Shown: piece after piece, positions 46,600 to 59,514 of the stretch
How the letters are laid out: the number at the start of each line of letters is the position of its first letter
Position numbering within the stretch: the first letter of the stretch is position 1
Assembly (NCBI GenBank): GCA_018806985.1
Contig: JADANN010000174.1
Coordinates: 2,554,001 to 2,618,000, forward strand
DNA: 64,000 bases
Reading direction: 5' to 3'
From: Angiostrongylus vasorum
Lineage: Eukaryota > Nematoda > Chromadorea > Rhabditida > Metastrongylidae
Position numbers and translations under genes: made by a program
The notes under the pieces: generated by a model
What the model saw: the letters and a program-made list of their open reading frames with translations, nothing else
What the model was told of the DNA's origin: nothing
The model's database searches: none

Positions 46600-46725
46600 T
46601 GGGTGGAAACGTTCAAGTTTTTTCTAAGCATGTGAAGCAAGGTCTCCGATGTACATCGCAGTTCGACACCTCCGAAAACCCCCTTCATCATTGACAAGGG
46701 CGGTGTACCACTGGGATGGGATAAG
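46600..46725 (-). repeat. RSE 5' fragment, diverged
   Basis: Plus strand GATGTACATCGCAGTTCGAC then ACAAGGGCGGTGTACCACTG match the 5' end of RSE. The rest is missing. Confidence 0.5.
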
Positions 46726-47097
46726 CTGTATATGGCAGATTTGTTATTTCTGTTGGTTTTTTAAATTCCCACACAACTTTCACTCTAAACACTTTCAATT
46801 TCTTTGTTTCCAAGCCTATCGTGTTGATGGGCTTGGAAAGAAAGAAAATGGATGAAGCAACTATGTGAGATTGCAGTCGAAATTGATGACGAACATGCAG
46901 CTAACTAATCAAAGTTGACTGGTCAAAACAACATCGGTTTGTCTTAATTTTATATAATGCCTTTTCTTTTTTACATGATGTAAAGCAAAACCAAAAGGCA
47001 CTGAAATATGAGCAGAACTCAACACCACAGATAGGGTTCGAACCCGTGATCGCCGTTAAGAAAGAAAAAGGAAATAAATAAAAGTTAACACATTGTG

Positions 47098-47325
47098 ATT
47101 GCGACTGTTGCTCAGCCTAATTGGGTTCAATGCAGATTTGTCCCTTCTAGATCATTCCCGTTGACGAATGATTGCTGGTAGCACCGATAGAGTGAAAAAG
47201 TGGCCGAAATAAAGGTAAAGCAGGGTTATGATGGTTGGTGTGTTGAATAGTACGTGAGCTCCGAAAGGGTAATCTCGGATTCGAAGTGCACCTGAGGTTC
47301 TGAGTTTTGCTCCCATCTCACCATC
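47098..47325 (+). repeat. SINE-3 copy, diverged
   Basis: Leader GCTCAGCCTAATTGGGTTCA, ATCATTCCCGTTGACGAATG, then CTCCGAAAGGGTAATC and CATCTCACCATCC. Confidence 0.65.
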
Positions 47326-47788
47326 CTTGTTTCTTTTTTAATTCTTCATATATTGCGTCTGCACAAATCTGTTTAACTTTGACGGCGAGATGTTCTGCGG
47401 ACTCTGCTAGCTATATTCAATGTAGACAATGAACATTGTCAACCACATGTCATTTCGAAAATAGGAAATTGAATTTTCTTTAGAGCTTGTTACAATAGCG
47501 AAATCGCCGAGATTAGGTTTGGATCAACTCATGATCGTGGAAAAGCACCTTTTAAGAGTTTTAACGGGCCAAACCTTTAGAGGAGGAAAAAGTAAAGTGG
47601 AGTTAAAGAAAAAAGAAAATCTGTTTACAGTAGCTTTGAGTAGGCTTCAAGACCCACCTTTAGCGATTACTATGAAAAATTGCATTACTCTCAAACACTT
47701 TCAATAGTAAGAGTTGTTCGCGAAGGACTGGTTGAACAATTCGAGCTGTTTTTTTAAACATTTTTTTATCAGTAGAGTGAAAAAAGGG

Positions 47789-47935
47789 AACCCGTAGTAC
47801 AGTGGTCATCACAAGCAAGACAATAGTTCCCACTCTCGGCCTACCAAGTCCCTCATCCCTCTGTGGTCGAGAACTTTATACCAGACTTGTTTGGAATCGG
47901 CTCACTTCCTCCAGTTAACGTAGGAATGCTCTAGC
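47789..47935 (+). repeat. SINE-2 copy
   Basis: AACCCGTAGTACAGTGGTC, CTACCAAGTCCCTCATCCC, CCAGACTTGTTTGGAATC and CTTCCTCCAGTTAA follow the same order as the copy at 12393. Confidence 0.6.
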
Positions 47936-47939
47936 ATGA

Positions 47940-49268
47940 GTGTCCTAAGAATCCAGAGGAGTCAGGGGACTCGAACACCAATCGACAACATTAATGAGTG
48001 AGAACAAGAATCCTGCAGTAGCAGACAAACGCACATATCCTTAGCTATTCGTGGGTTACGGATGCCAGGAAAGCAACTGAGTGTAGAAGTGCAATGGGAA
48101 ACCACTTGACATCATTTTTTAGCGATCAAGAATACCCAAGAAGCAGAACATTGAAAGCGCGCTTCTTTTTTGTTTAAGGGACGCATGTGAAGTTGCTGCG
48201 AATCGTAGCAACTGGGTGAGAACTGGTAGCACTACTCAGCACGTCGTTGCTTTCTAGATAAGTAGGCAAGAACGAACTACAACTCTGTTTGGAAGAAGAA
48301 TCTCACGCTATATAAGTCAACAAACTGTATTTTGAAACATGAAGAGTTTACAAAACCACTGACACTCTTTAATGTATTACTCTAGATAACAACGTTGAGG
48401 GGCTGCTGGGAGGACGAGAACTCGACAAGCACCGATTACAGCTGTAATTTCTACTTTCTGTACACCAGTTTAGCTCTAAAACTTATGTTCTGGCAATCAT
48501 CACCTGGCAGGAAACACTAATTTATCACGGAAAATAACCCAAGCACTGAATGAACGTGTGACAAACGTACTTATTATGAAGGATGTGAACAGGAATTGTT
48601 CCGATGTTTTCCTTCATCTTTCAGGACAAAAGAACATATCTGATTCTCTGGTTATCTCTAACCTGGTCAGAAAGTGCTCTTGGCTAAGATGTGTGAAAAA
48701 GACTTGAGGATTGTGAGAAAGCGCCATTAGAAGCAAATAAGCGCATAAGAACAGTAGTGCAGAAAAAGGAAGCTTAATTCAGTGCTGCTTTCTAAGATTC
48801 TCCGTACGCTCGTCTTCACGTAGTCGCCAAAATCATTGTTGGTGAAGAAGTATGAGTTAGTTAGACACTGGCAATATGTGACGATCAACTCATCTAGTGA
48901 ATCTCTCGCTATCTGAGTTTGGCGTTTTCGTATTGTTTTTTATCAGTTCTCTTTCATATTGATCAAATCTAAAGCGATGGCTACGCCGGTCGTGCTGATA
49001 GCAAGCGACATTCGTTGTGAGAACTGAAGATAAAACATTCTCAGCACGCGTAGATATTTTATAACTATGATGGCTATTTTATTACACCACTTCCTCTCAT
49101 GTTTACACTCCGCTCCAATTGTTCACTTAGCTACCATGGCGAAGGACGTTTCTCGTTGAAATTCTATTTGAATAAAGTAAGCGGTACATTAGCAAGCAAT
49201 CTCACCAGGAAGAGAATGGCAATGTATACCAATACATACACTACTACCAACACATATAAAAGGATAAC
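47940..49268. other. Unassigned DNA
   Basis: No gene model, recognised repeat or long open frame seen. Confidence 0.4.
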
Positions 49269-49271
49269 AAG

Positions 49272-49548
49272 ATAAAGCTTTCGGTGTTTTATCAATCCAT
49301 GAGAGATGCGCCATGCATTGGACTTCATTAAGCATCGTTTGGAAGTGATTGAATGCATATTTGCCCCTTTACAATGACTCGCAGTGGCCTACCGATGTAT
49401 CGAGCCGGTGCTGCTATCCTCTCAGACAAGTCTGGTACCAATTTCCCGTCCCTGGAGGGATAGAAGGCTTGATGGGCCATGGGCGCGAGGATCAATCCCA
49501 CGTGTGTGTTGCAGGACGCCTCCGGCCACTGCCCCACACACGCCCATA
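49272..49548 (-). repeat. SINE-1 copy, full length
   Basis: Plus strand from TATCAATCCATGAGAGATGC to CACTGCCCCACACACGCCC. The phrase TACCAACACATATAAAAGGA occurs on both sides (49246-49265 and 49547-49566) and is a probable target-site duplication. Confidence 0.9.
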
Positions 49549-49569
49549 CCAACACATATAAAAGGACCA

Positions 49570-51405
49570 CTACAGCAAAAAGCATTTGGTATACAATGCC
49601 ACCCATAGGTCACTCATTTCACCAAATACGGTGTTTTTTTTCATTCGAAAACCTTTTGGTAATATTCACTGTGCAGCACTGAACAAAGGATATTGAACGA
49701 AAACGGGCCATCGTTAGAAAAAAACTGGTCCGGTCCTATAATTCAAAGCAATTCAGTAGCATATGGTTTCTTTTTCGGTAAGGAAAATGTTTCGCGCACA
49801 TTTCCGAGCATGTTAGCGGTTGATATCTTTAGACAGGATACGTAAGAACCCAGCGCAACCATCTGTCATTCCACTGAATGTCACGTCGTTCCTATCTGGC
49901 GAATTTTCTCACCTTGTGCGGCACCATCTGGCGTCGTTGCCAGAGCAATCACCTTTCACGTTTCCTTCTTTGTACAAGGCTCTAACAACGTTCTTTTCAG
50001 ATAGTGGTACATTCGTGCAGTCTGTTACTCACTTCGCTTGTCCTCTCACCTTAGAATTCATTCCGGTGAAATACTGAAATAAGAAGAAAAGGTCGACTTG
50101 TCTCTCATAAAAAAAAAGAAGTGTGTTTGACTCTACCACGTCTCGTTCTTTTATTTATTTTACATCTTCTAACAAAAAATTTCACCTAGAAGTGGACCCG
50201 CATGAAAGTGGCAGCTCCTTTGTTTGAAGTGAGGCCTGTTGGGTGGGTCGAGGAAATTCGCCTCACTAAGTAGTTTCGGTTTGAAATCGAAGAGGTGTCC
50301 AGTTGAAGACGACAAATCGCCGTTGAATTTATCGTTGTTACAAGATGTGACGTTAATTTGTTGACGTCGGATAAAAGAGGGAATACCGTAATGCGCGGTA
50401 GCGTCGGAATAAGCTGAAGCGCAAATGGGACATCATTTCAGTGTATCCCCTACTCGAAAAGTTATCAGTGTTATCTGTTTGGCTTAAATAAAACGCCAAA
50501 ATTCGTCAAAATAGCTGTATCCAGGGCCAGCGACAATGCAATTCACCGTTCTAAAAGAAGACCATTCAGAAGAAAAACTCCTCACAAAGCGTGTTAGAAC
50601 AGCCTCAAATAGACTGCAAACACTTTGAAACGTTTTTTCGGAACTGATTTATGTCTACGATAGCTCAAAGAAACATTCTTCTATGCAATTCAAGTGGATG
50701 CGTTTCTGCTATCATTGCCGTTTTGCTGCTCGTTAAAGCAGTCGGGGAGGCTTTTCGTTGATGACGACCATCCTATTGTTAGGCCATTCGACGACAAAAA
50801 ACCCAAACGAACTAATATTGCACGTAGTTGTTTAGTCGATTTTCGGCGCTTCCACTCAATCAGTCACTTAATGAGATTGTAACTGAAGAACAGCTATAAC
50901 CCTTTTTTTCCATAATTTTGCCAAAAATATTTATTGCATCCCACTACAAAACAATCCGGGTTCACAACAGTTCGCCGTAGCTTTTTGGGTTAAGCTTCTT
51001 TATTATTTCTTTACTAATTGCTGATTAGTTTCTTATTAAACTCTGTGCGTAACTGGGGTACGTTGGATAGTTCAGTTATTAAAATTAGTTAAATATTCGT
51101 TGATACAATTAGAAAATATGTGCTCCACGCACGATTGTAGCCCTAATCACCTGTTTGGACCTTGCTTTATCTTTTTTCTCACATTGTCAACAAAGAAAGA
51201 AGGCCAGAGCTTCAACTTCGCGTTTGACTGAATTCCTTACCTAAATCATACTTTTTTATGGATATTTGGCGTATATATACAAAAATATGTGTGTACATCC
51301 ATAATGTAGAGTGTATGTGGATCTGCAGTTAGTGATGACCTAAAATAAATATGCGACCATTAACTAGACCGATTACCTTGGCTAATCAAGCGTACTTTCC
51401 TTTGG
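49570..51405. other. Unassigned DNA
   Basis: An 85-residue plus-strand frame at 49820-50077 has no recognisable family. Nothing else was recognised. Confidence 0.35.
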
Positions 51406-51407
51406 GG

Positions 51408-51570
51408 TGTGCAAATTGATGCCAGACTCTGGGAGGAGAAATCACGCTCTAGATTACTGTAAGTCACTGCATGTGCCAAATAGGCATTCATGCACCTTTG
51501 AGATGCTGGATAGTGTTAAATGTATGGCGCACACTTGCAAAATTGATCGGGATCGAACGCTTTGTCCTTT
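51408..51570 (+). repeat. SINE-1 3' part, strongly diverged
   Basis: GTGCAAATTGATGCCAGACT, GTAAATGTATGGCGCACA-like words and GATCGGGATCGAACGC echo the second half of SINE-1 and little else. Confidence 0.45.
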
Positions 51571-51939
51571 GTTCTCTAGATATATTAAAATGTAATATTT
51601 CACTCCAGAGAGTTATTCTCCGAGATAGATGTTGTTTACGCGTTCGTGGTTCTAGGGAACTTCATCTCCGACGTTGTGATTTAGTGACAACGCCAGCAAT
51701 TGTTGTGTCTGATCGAATCCAATGCTGTTCAATCAAAAACACAAAGCTATACACACGCCAATAGAAATTCCTAGTTTTACTTCCATATGCTGAGTATGAA
51801 ACTCCTTTTTCTAACTAATAGTCGATGTCTATCAGAGAGGAAATTTTCTTCGAAGACAACAAAAAACATATCAAGTGATTTCATGCGTATGAAGAGGTTT
51901 TCGTTTATTTAACACAACCTGAAGATTTCTTGTCGAGGC

Positions 51940-52332
51940 TCAGCAAAACGATTGCCCTTTTTTTCCAATTGTTTTTGATATCCGATGGAGAATGCTTTTT
52001 TCGAACAAGTGAATAAGAAAATCCATGGTGTTCATCTTCAAGTTCATAGGATGAGACGCATCGAGTTCACCAGACGACGGACCAGATATCGATAATGATT
52101 TAATGTTGGCATCCCTCGTTCTCAATGAATATGAGAACTTCAGTGAATCGCCACGACCACCGATGGTGAAATTTTTGTGATTAGGTGGGCTCATAATCGA
52201 CGATGATTGAGCTGGGAGCGGAAGAAATCGTAGTCAGATATAATGGAATCAAATGCATCAGCTCCTCCCTCGAGCAGAGAAAGTGTGTTAACAGATCGTA
52301 GTTTTTCGATGTCATCGTGAGAAACAACCTGT
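51940..52332 (-). CDS. Possible terminal exons of an unidentified gene (weak)
   Basis: After TTTTAACAG on the minus strand near 52333, one frame reads VVSHDDIEKLRSVNTLSLLE and continues to a stop near 52195. The overlapping next frame reads SPPNHKNFTIGGRGDSLKFS and runs to a TGA at 51940, with AATAAA about 30 nt beyond, as at a 3' end. Composition looks protein-like but I found no GT donor joining the two frames, so this may be a pseudogene with a frame change or chance. No domain was recognised. Confidence 0.22.
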
Positions 52333-52615
52333 TAAAATACCAGCTCGTACACTGAGAAAAGAAATACGTCAGCAGACGCACAAATAATGCGTCAGTGTAG
52401 GCGCGTTTGCCTTAGTGTAAGGTCTTCTGACGATTCTTACTCATTCTTAATCGTTACTAATCAAGAACAAATGACTTGTTTTTCATTTCTTGACTTTCTT
52501 CAAAAGCGGGACCAGTTTAGAATCTCAGCTTTAACAACTGTTCCTTCCTTCCCGATCCTATTTCTGGGTGCATTTGGATAAATAAATATTTACATCGGCT
52601 CAAATTGAAAATGCA

Positions 52616-52642
52616 ACTATATATATATATATGTATATATAT
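52616..52642. repeat. (AT)n microsatellite
   Basis: About 27 bp of alternating TA with one interruption. Confidence 0.9.
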
Positions 52643-52722
52643 TCTTACAAACTACCCTTTTTTTAGCCGACGCGAGGTTGGTATGGATGTTCTTATTGTT
52701 GCTGCTGTCTTTGTTGAACAAT

Positions 52723-52758
52723 GGATGACGTTTTGGCGACTTCGCCTTCCTCAGAGCC
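52723..52758 (-). repeat. Solitary hammerhead-like module
   Basis: Minus strand: GGCT-CTGAGGA-AGGCGAAGTCGC-CAAAACGTCATC, then CCAACCTCGCGTCGGCT further on. CAAAA replaces GAAA. Confidence 0.55.
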
Positions 52759-53343
52759 TTGCCGTTGGAACACCCGTGTGTTGTTCACGGAAGATTATGA
52801 GCCTCAACAATGTTAACAAGCCAACAAGTCAACGAGCCTACAATGCGACTCTCACGTTTCAGACCTCACGCTAAGCATTTGGAGAAGAGCTATACGTTTC
52901 AGCGACGTGCCAGCGGTCTTGGAAGGCGGGAGATCTAATTACTTCTACAGTTTTTTGAAAAATGTCAAGTCTCTAATGGTATAAGCTGAAGAAGGTCTTC
53001 ACGTCGGATATTAGAATGATCATAATGTTTGTTGATGTCAAGGGTGAGGTTATCAACGCGACTGCATAAACAAAACTTCACCATTCATCGTCGACGAGGC
53101 TAGTTCGCTCGTTTTATGACTTGTTTTACAGCATTTTTTTGTTTACTTTGTTATCATAACCATTATTTGTTTGTTCCACTTTCATACCATTAGGCCATGT
53201 GTAAAAAAAGACTGTAGTAGCATTAGTTCCTAGTGTCTCTTTCAAGATAAATAAGGCTGTATTTAAATTTATATTAAAATGACATTCACATTTTTGCATT
53301 TTTGAAACGAACAAATAAAGAAATAAGAGCCTAATAAGGGCTT

Positions 53344-53632
53344 AAAGAAGCCAAAGCTCTCGGCCTTGATCAATCCCCTGAGGAATGCGCCGTGAATTCG
53401 ACTTCAGTAATAATCGCTGGAGGTGATTGAATGCATATCTGGCCTTCACAATCAGTCCCGGTGGCCTACCGATGCATCGAGCCAGTGCTACTATCCTCCC
53501 AAACAAGTCTGGTACCAATTTGCTGATCCCGGAGGCATGGAAGGCTTGGTGGGTTATGGGCACGGGGGATCGATTCCATGTTTGTGTCGCAGTAGCACCT
53601 CCAGCCACTGCGCCACATGTGCCCATAGCAAG
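53344..53632 (-). repeat. SINE-1 copy, full length
   Basis: Plus strand from AGCTCTCGGCCTTGATCAAT to CCACTGCGCCACATGTGCCC. The flank AAGGGCTTAA occurs at 53334-53343 and 53629-53638, a likely short target-site duplication. Confidence 0.88.
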
Positions 53633-53652
53633 GGCTTAATCGTTTAAAATAG

Positions 53653-53692
53653 AGAATACCGTCGAATTAGAAAGAATACCGTCGAATTAGAA
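53653..53692. repeat. 20-bp tandem duplication
   Basis: GAATACCGTCGAATTAGAA is repeated twice in direct succession just beside the SINE-1 end. Confidence 0.8.
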
Positions 53693-54013
53693 CAAGAAGT
53701 TCGATTTCCAACCGACGGTGCTTCCTAAGTTCAGGCTGCACAACATACCAATGGAAAAGCTTAACAGAGAAGTCGAAAGGTTCAGTAATGGTTTGAAAAG
53801 TCTCGGATCGTCCCAAAGATGAAGATGAATAGTAAAAAAGATGAACGAGTTGGACAGTGGATGGTGACGTTTTCAAGGGAAGTAATCGAAGGCGATCAGC
53901 GTCCAATTTCCATGATAATGACTCTATAATGTGTATTTTAGTGAGTCTGATAAATGAGATTAAGAGATGAAGAATAAAGCGTTCAGCGTTGCCCAACTCC
54001 ATAAAGGTAGACG

Positions 54014-54216
54014 AAATCATGGCTGGCTTATACAATGACTTGCGGTAGCATACCGATGTATCGACTCAATGTTTCTATGCAACCAAAGAACTCTGATACC
54101 AATTTGCTTATTCAAAGGCTTGTTGAGCCTGTGACTCGAGTTCAAACCAGCAACCGATCAAGTGTGTAAGTGTATTGTAGGGCACCTCTAACCCATGCGC
54201 CACCACATGCGTCAAC
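54014..54216 (-). repeat. SINE-1 copy, diverged
   Basis: Plus strand ACAATGACTTGCGGTAGCAT, ACCGATGTATCGACTCA, CTCTGATACCAATTTGC and CACCTCTAACCCATGCGCCA keep the block order. Confidence 0.7.
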
Positions 54217-54988
54217 ATAATGTACTGAAGAATATCAAGAAGTTTGAAAATGGGTACTCCACGACCTCGTAGTCAAACATTGCAGCATTGCATTGCATTA
54301 CATTGCATATAGCCAATTCACTTTTTCAGGGGACGCTATCGATCCATTTCTTCATCGAAAAGTCACTAGTGATAAAAGGATTCTTTATTCATTGGGAAAT
54401 GACCCAGGCCAAATTGTAAGTCTTAAAAGAAGTTTTCTAAACCCACTTTGCACTCAAAGTGGACGGTATCTCTGCTAATAAGCTGTGGGTTGACCAGATC
54501 CTTTTACTTCTATTCTTGCTTAGTCGTCAAGTACCACAACAGAATTAACTCGTGGCGAAAACTGAGGCGAATGCAGTCAACAATAATTAATAACAAAGAT
54601 CGCATAATACTTACAGAAAATACGCGCCCATTAGTGGTGGTCGTTCAGAGCTTAATGAGATCAAATTTGAAATTCACATGTTCCAATACCTCGTGTGCTT
54701 CTCTTTCTATGACATTTACATGTTTTAACTCTCTTGGTCACTTTTTTGACGATGGTATTCGTGAGTCGAGAAGAGCAGAAAATGCCTTGAAAGGACTTTG
54801 AACCTTCCTTCTGTGAAAACTGTGTTCACCGGAGGGCGTTATAGCTGGAACATATTACGATTATTATGGTATGGATTCTGAAGCAGAGGGGATTATTTTT
54901 GGAACAAGTTGCAGTGTTCAGTGGTTTGTTGAAATCTCTTTTGTAGCTGTACGGTTAGAGACAACTTTTTATTCAATGAAGCTTGAAG

Positions 54989-55255
54989 GGGTGTAGCGCA
55001 GTAGTTATAGGCGCCCTGCAATAAACACGGGTTCGATCCTGCCCTACAGGCTCGCAAAGTCTTCTATACTTCGAAGGCAGGCAAAATGTTATTATATACG
55101 TCTGACAGGATGGAGACACTGATTTCTTAAAGCGGTAGGCAACTGAAAACTATTGTTTAAGCCACATACGCATTCAACCAGCTCAAACGCTGCTTAATGA
55201 AGTCTGACGCATGGTGCATTTCTGAGAGGTTGACCAATGCGGAATGATTTATCCT
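54989..55255 (+). repeat. SINE-1 copy, diverged in the middle
   Basis: The promoter end is excellent: GGTGTAGCGCAGTAGTTATA and CGGGTTCGATCCTGCCC. The central 100 bp differs from other copies, while the GCTTAATGAAGTCTGACGCA block is retained. Confidence 0.75.
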
Positions 55256-55259
55256 TTAT

Positions 55260-57875
55260 CCCTGGAACCCTGAAAGGGTTTTTTTTTGACTACTGGTCCT
55301 TCCAACTAAACAGTAAGTAGCACATTTTCAGTGGTGTTCAGTGAATGGCCATTGCTGCTACAATGAGAGCTTTCACTTTATCCTTTAGTGGGTTGCTACT
55401 ACACCGGACCAAAGGTAGTCGACTTTTACGTGTCGCCAAAATAACAAGTGTAAACACCAAAACTGTCAGCACTTATCGAGACCACCGACCCTTCAGCAGT
55501 TCACTCAGGTGTTGTCAGTTGACGGTGCGGAAACCTTTGAGCCACTGACTCTGACTGCTCGTAAAACGTTTTCTACACTTGCGCAGGCGCGAGCGACAAC
55601 CTTAGCGCTCGACAGATTTACGGCTTGCCGGATGCCTTTGAGCCGCGCCACCAATAAGAAGCCTTCATCGCAACCAGCCGATTACACTCCACTTAGGCAG
55701 AAGTGCAGAAATTCCAACTTTCGACTTTCTGAAACCTCATTGGATCGACAAATACAGAGCACTCCAACTATATATAAACTTTCGTACTAAATTCAATGCA
55801 AATTGATCAAAAAAAATTGCTTTCTAATATTCTTTCGATTCCTAAAAAGTGCATGTGAAATTGTTCAGTCCTAAGAATCTAAGATAACATTTATTGATGT
55901 GCATAACAATGACTGTTGCTTGAGCATCTGTTTTAGTCGGTTTAAATAGATATGAACCGCTTTTTAGCTCGTCTTTTTTAGAAGACGGAAAAAGAAAACG
56001 GCCTTAAACCGAAGACTTACCAAGAATTTCCATAAGCGCCTAACTATGGGTATTATTCTAGTATAGCACAAACGTAGTCCAAAAGTGCTCCAGAACGTCA
56101 AACAGACGACGACATGCTGCAATACTGAGGCAGAACGAGATTCGTGTTGCTGTTCTTGATATTGTCATGCTTCTGTGTTGTTCTGTCGCTTCATCCAGAT
56201 AATATGACATATCCTCTTTTCATTCCGATTGATCCCGCTGACTTGTCGGCATATTTGCTTGTCTTCTCCTCATTCTCGATCATCCCAGACTCCCATTGTT
56301 ACACCCATCTCTCACGTCTGACAAATTGCTCGTACAAGAGGTGCTGTAGGAGTGGCCGAGCAACGTATCATTCGCATATATCGTGAACATGCTGTAGATA
56401 TCTCTGGTCAACTGATAAACTAATTAATCACGTTCTTGCTGTTTTGCTTATGCGTTAAGTTTTTCGTATCCCTGATTCGTCACAACAATTTACCTCCAAT
56501 ATCACTTGCGAGTTGAAGCGTTTAACGGGCAACTAATTGAGGAATTGATTACGCCGTGACGAATAGCCCTCGTAGAGAGAGTTTTAAATCGGATAAACTT
56601 CTTCACGAAGTTGCGGAGTAGCTGACTAATAGGCAAAATAAACCAGGCTATGCACACATTTGCAATAGCTGTAGGTTATCGGCGGGATCATCATACTATG
56701 AATTGAAAGTCGTTGGTTTACTCATTCTACCGTAAGCCTTATACCATTTTGAGTCTCCCATTGAGAGACCAGTTAGAGTTGCTACTAGTTGTGTACTAGT
56801 ACTAGTATGGACGAATCAACGTGCAGGATGGAAGCTCCTTACACGCATGAACTCATGCATGTGCCATCTGACATGATTAGGGTTATACAAAAGGTGCGAG
56901 TATTTCTGACGCAGAAGAGACTGATGGTCCATTTCACTAATAAAATCGTATTTTATGATATTGCCTTACATTTAATACATCCCCAGCCACCACTTCACAA
57001 CTCAATCACTTCCTAGTTATGAACCACATTTTCAATGTCTATGCTTCTCGAGATTTCTCACATGACAGAGCTTCCTGATGCGCTACCGTACATCTTTCGT
57101 CGTGATATAGATGACAGAGATGTCATGTAATTTGCCTCAACTGCTAAGTGCTTAGGAACTATAAAAACGTAAAAGCAAATACAATTTCAGTGTCGAATGT
57201 CATGTCACGTGTGACAATTAGGTGTTTGTTTTCGTCTAAAAGAGAAAACGTTGCTGTGATGGTTGCGGTTCCATTTGAATCTCCAGCTCGTTTTCCAAGC
57301 AGTTGACGTTAAGCAATGGCGACACGGTCGACTAATCACATCAGAGCGCACGGCGAGAAGTATTTCCGAAATTGGATCAGACGTAGAGCGGAAATCGCTG
57401 CGATTATCAATGATGATTTGTTAGGAAAACGTGAATTCTAGAAGAAACTCACAATGGCAAGCTTTTGTACTGAATGGAGGTTCTGATGTCAGCGAAAATG
57501 CATGAGTTTCTCTTCTCAAAAAACCGATGTTCTAGTGTCTTACTGGTGGCCCACAAGAGCAACGACGAAAGGGGGTTCAGCACACGAGCCAAGCATTCGA
57601 AGATTTCGGTCTGACTCAAAAAATTCGAGAAGAACTTTTAATGGGAGTCTGGTCCAATTGCGGTGCATGTTTGTTAATTGTAGAACACTGTCATATAAGA
57701 TTTAAGTCACAGATGTAATAATTTCTACGATACTCCCATTCATTAGTATTCTTAGATTTCGGGGTATCTTTTGGGCATTTCTTTCCACTCCAGTGAGCAG
57801 CTGATATAATCACGATCTAATCAAATTACGATGCGATTGGCCGATACGACGATTGTCCAAATGTTTGCGCTCATA
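55260..57875. other. Unassigned DNA
   Basis: Frames at 55345-55790 and 57502-57705 have no family resemblance. A hydrophobic frame at 56144-56386 starts at GTG and was not accepted as a secreted protein. CTATATATAAAC near 55768 is TATA-like but no gene follows. Confidence 0.35.
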
Positions 57876-57879
57876 CGCA

Positions 57880-57933
57880 TATACACCCACCGACACACAC
57901 ATTTACACACACCCACACACCCACAAATACACG

Positions 57934-57971
<38 letters not shown>

Positions 57972-57973
57972 AC
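57880..57973. repeat. (CA)n microsatellite
   Basis: CA/CAC-rich run of about 90 bp, with a pure (CA)n core at 57938-57970. Confidence 0.95.
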
Positions 57974-57974
57974 A

Positions 57975-59280
57975 TAAGCAGATAATGAATTAATCAGTAG
58001 TCAACGCTAATTTTGTGAGCATTATTCTCTGAACAATGGATAGATATCTCCTGAAAAACCAAAGAGCGCACTGGAATTGAACCAGGCTGCATTCGCAGCG
58101 CGGATCAAGAACTGTCGCGTATTAATTGATCAACGAACTAGAAATGAAATGTTAGCGTGACATATTTTTAGGAAAACAAAAACGACTAGTAACAGATGCT
58201 GGTGTGTTCATGCACAGTATTAACTAGCCGTATTTCCAGTCAACGTCCTCGTCCAAGTTCAAATCTGACAACCATTTCCGACACCGATGGATTTTGACTG
58301 CAAGGAAAACCAGGGAATGTACGGAATCCCAAAACCTCTGTGTACCTCCACCTTCTTTCAAATTGAAATGTAGCCTCCGTTCATCAGCAGGTATAACGCT
58401 AGTACTCAGTTTATAAATGACTCCATCAGTTCATTTTTTTCTACTGTTGTCTAGGCATGCCAAATAACAGAAGACAATCCACTTTTTTCTTATTTTCATT
58501 TAAACAAAATCTGATCTACTCCAGCGAAATTACCACTGAACAATAACAGATTCGTGCTGCTGCCGTTAGAGGAAATTCCGTCAAGAAACAATTAAGAGTC
58601 TTCTTTTCTGAGCAGATGAGAAGTCGCCTTCATTATTTCGTACTGCCGGAAAAGTTCTTTGGCTGTTCAAACGTAGACAGCCGATGAAGAGGCATCGAGT
58701 GATAGCAGCAGATCTTCCTCTTACAGATTTGGAGAACACAGGTTCCGTCTCAACTACCTGACAACCTTGACTTCTTGGTTGATCGATGAAAACTGTCATG
58801 AGAAAATTAGAAGCACGATAAGATTGATGAAAAGACAAACACAGTCAATTTACCACACATCGCTACTTATTAATTCAGTAAATGTTGGCGGTTGAGATGA
58901 TATTGATTGACTCACATTGGGTTGTTTCCTGGGACTCTCGATCCTGATTAGCAATAAAAGGATTAAAAAAACATCTAGATAAACATAATGGCTGATCTAG
59001 TGAATGTCATAAACAACATCTCAATCACCACATCTTCAATAGCATTACCTCTACTCCAGCATTCGTTGCCGGAACATCGTATGCTGAGAATTAAAGTGAT
59101 TCATCTGGAACATATGTGGTAAGTCTGAAAGCAATCATCTTAACATTGCTGAGTATCGCGTGGAAGAAAGACTTCTTACCTTCACTCAAGCGTCTACTCT
59201 AAATCATAAGTAGCATTGTTTTGCTGCCTGTCAGGTGTTTTCGGTAAGTTTCCACTGTATTTTGCTGCTCATCGATTAAA
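57975..59280. other. Unassigned DNA
   Basis: A B-box-like GGTTCAATTCC on the minus strand at about 58072-58088 is the only RNA-gene-like signal; no cloverleaf could be drawn. Confidence 0.35.
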
Positions 59281-59284
59281 AAAA

Positions 59285-59512
59285 AGCTCTCGGCGTTGAT
59301 CAATCCCTCAGGGACGCGCCATGCATTCGACTTCATTAAGCATTGTTGGAGGTGATTAAATGCATATCTGGCCCTTACAATGACTCGCGGTGGCCTACCG
59401 ATGCATCGAGCCAGTGCTGCTGTCTTCTCAGAAAGGTCTGGTATCCATCCCGGAGAGACTGAAGGCCTGGTAAGCTACGGGCGTGGGGATCAATCCCACG
59501 TTTGTGTCGCAG
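59285..59512 (-). repeat. SINE-1 copy, lacks the promoter end
   Basis: Plus strand from AGCTCTCGGCGTTGATCAAT through ACTCGCGGTGGCCTACCGAT to CCACGTTTGTGTCGCAG, where it stops before the A box. Confidence 0.85.
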
Positions 59513-59514
59513 AT

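Noticed and set aside
49820..50077. 85-residue plus-strand frame
   Set aside because: No recognised family, length compatible with chance.
56144..56386. Hydrophobic frame resembling a signal peptide with Cys residues
   Set aside because: It begins at GTG with no upstream ATG in frame, and no supporting splice site or family.
57880..57973. CA-rich periodic sequence considered as a CRISPR-like or satellite array
   Set aside because: Plain dinucleotide microsatellite without repeat-spacer structure.
58068..58145. tRNA-like sequence on the minus strand with GGTTCAATTCC
   Set aside because: T-arm only four pairs, and no acceptor stem or anticodon arm could be formed.
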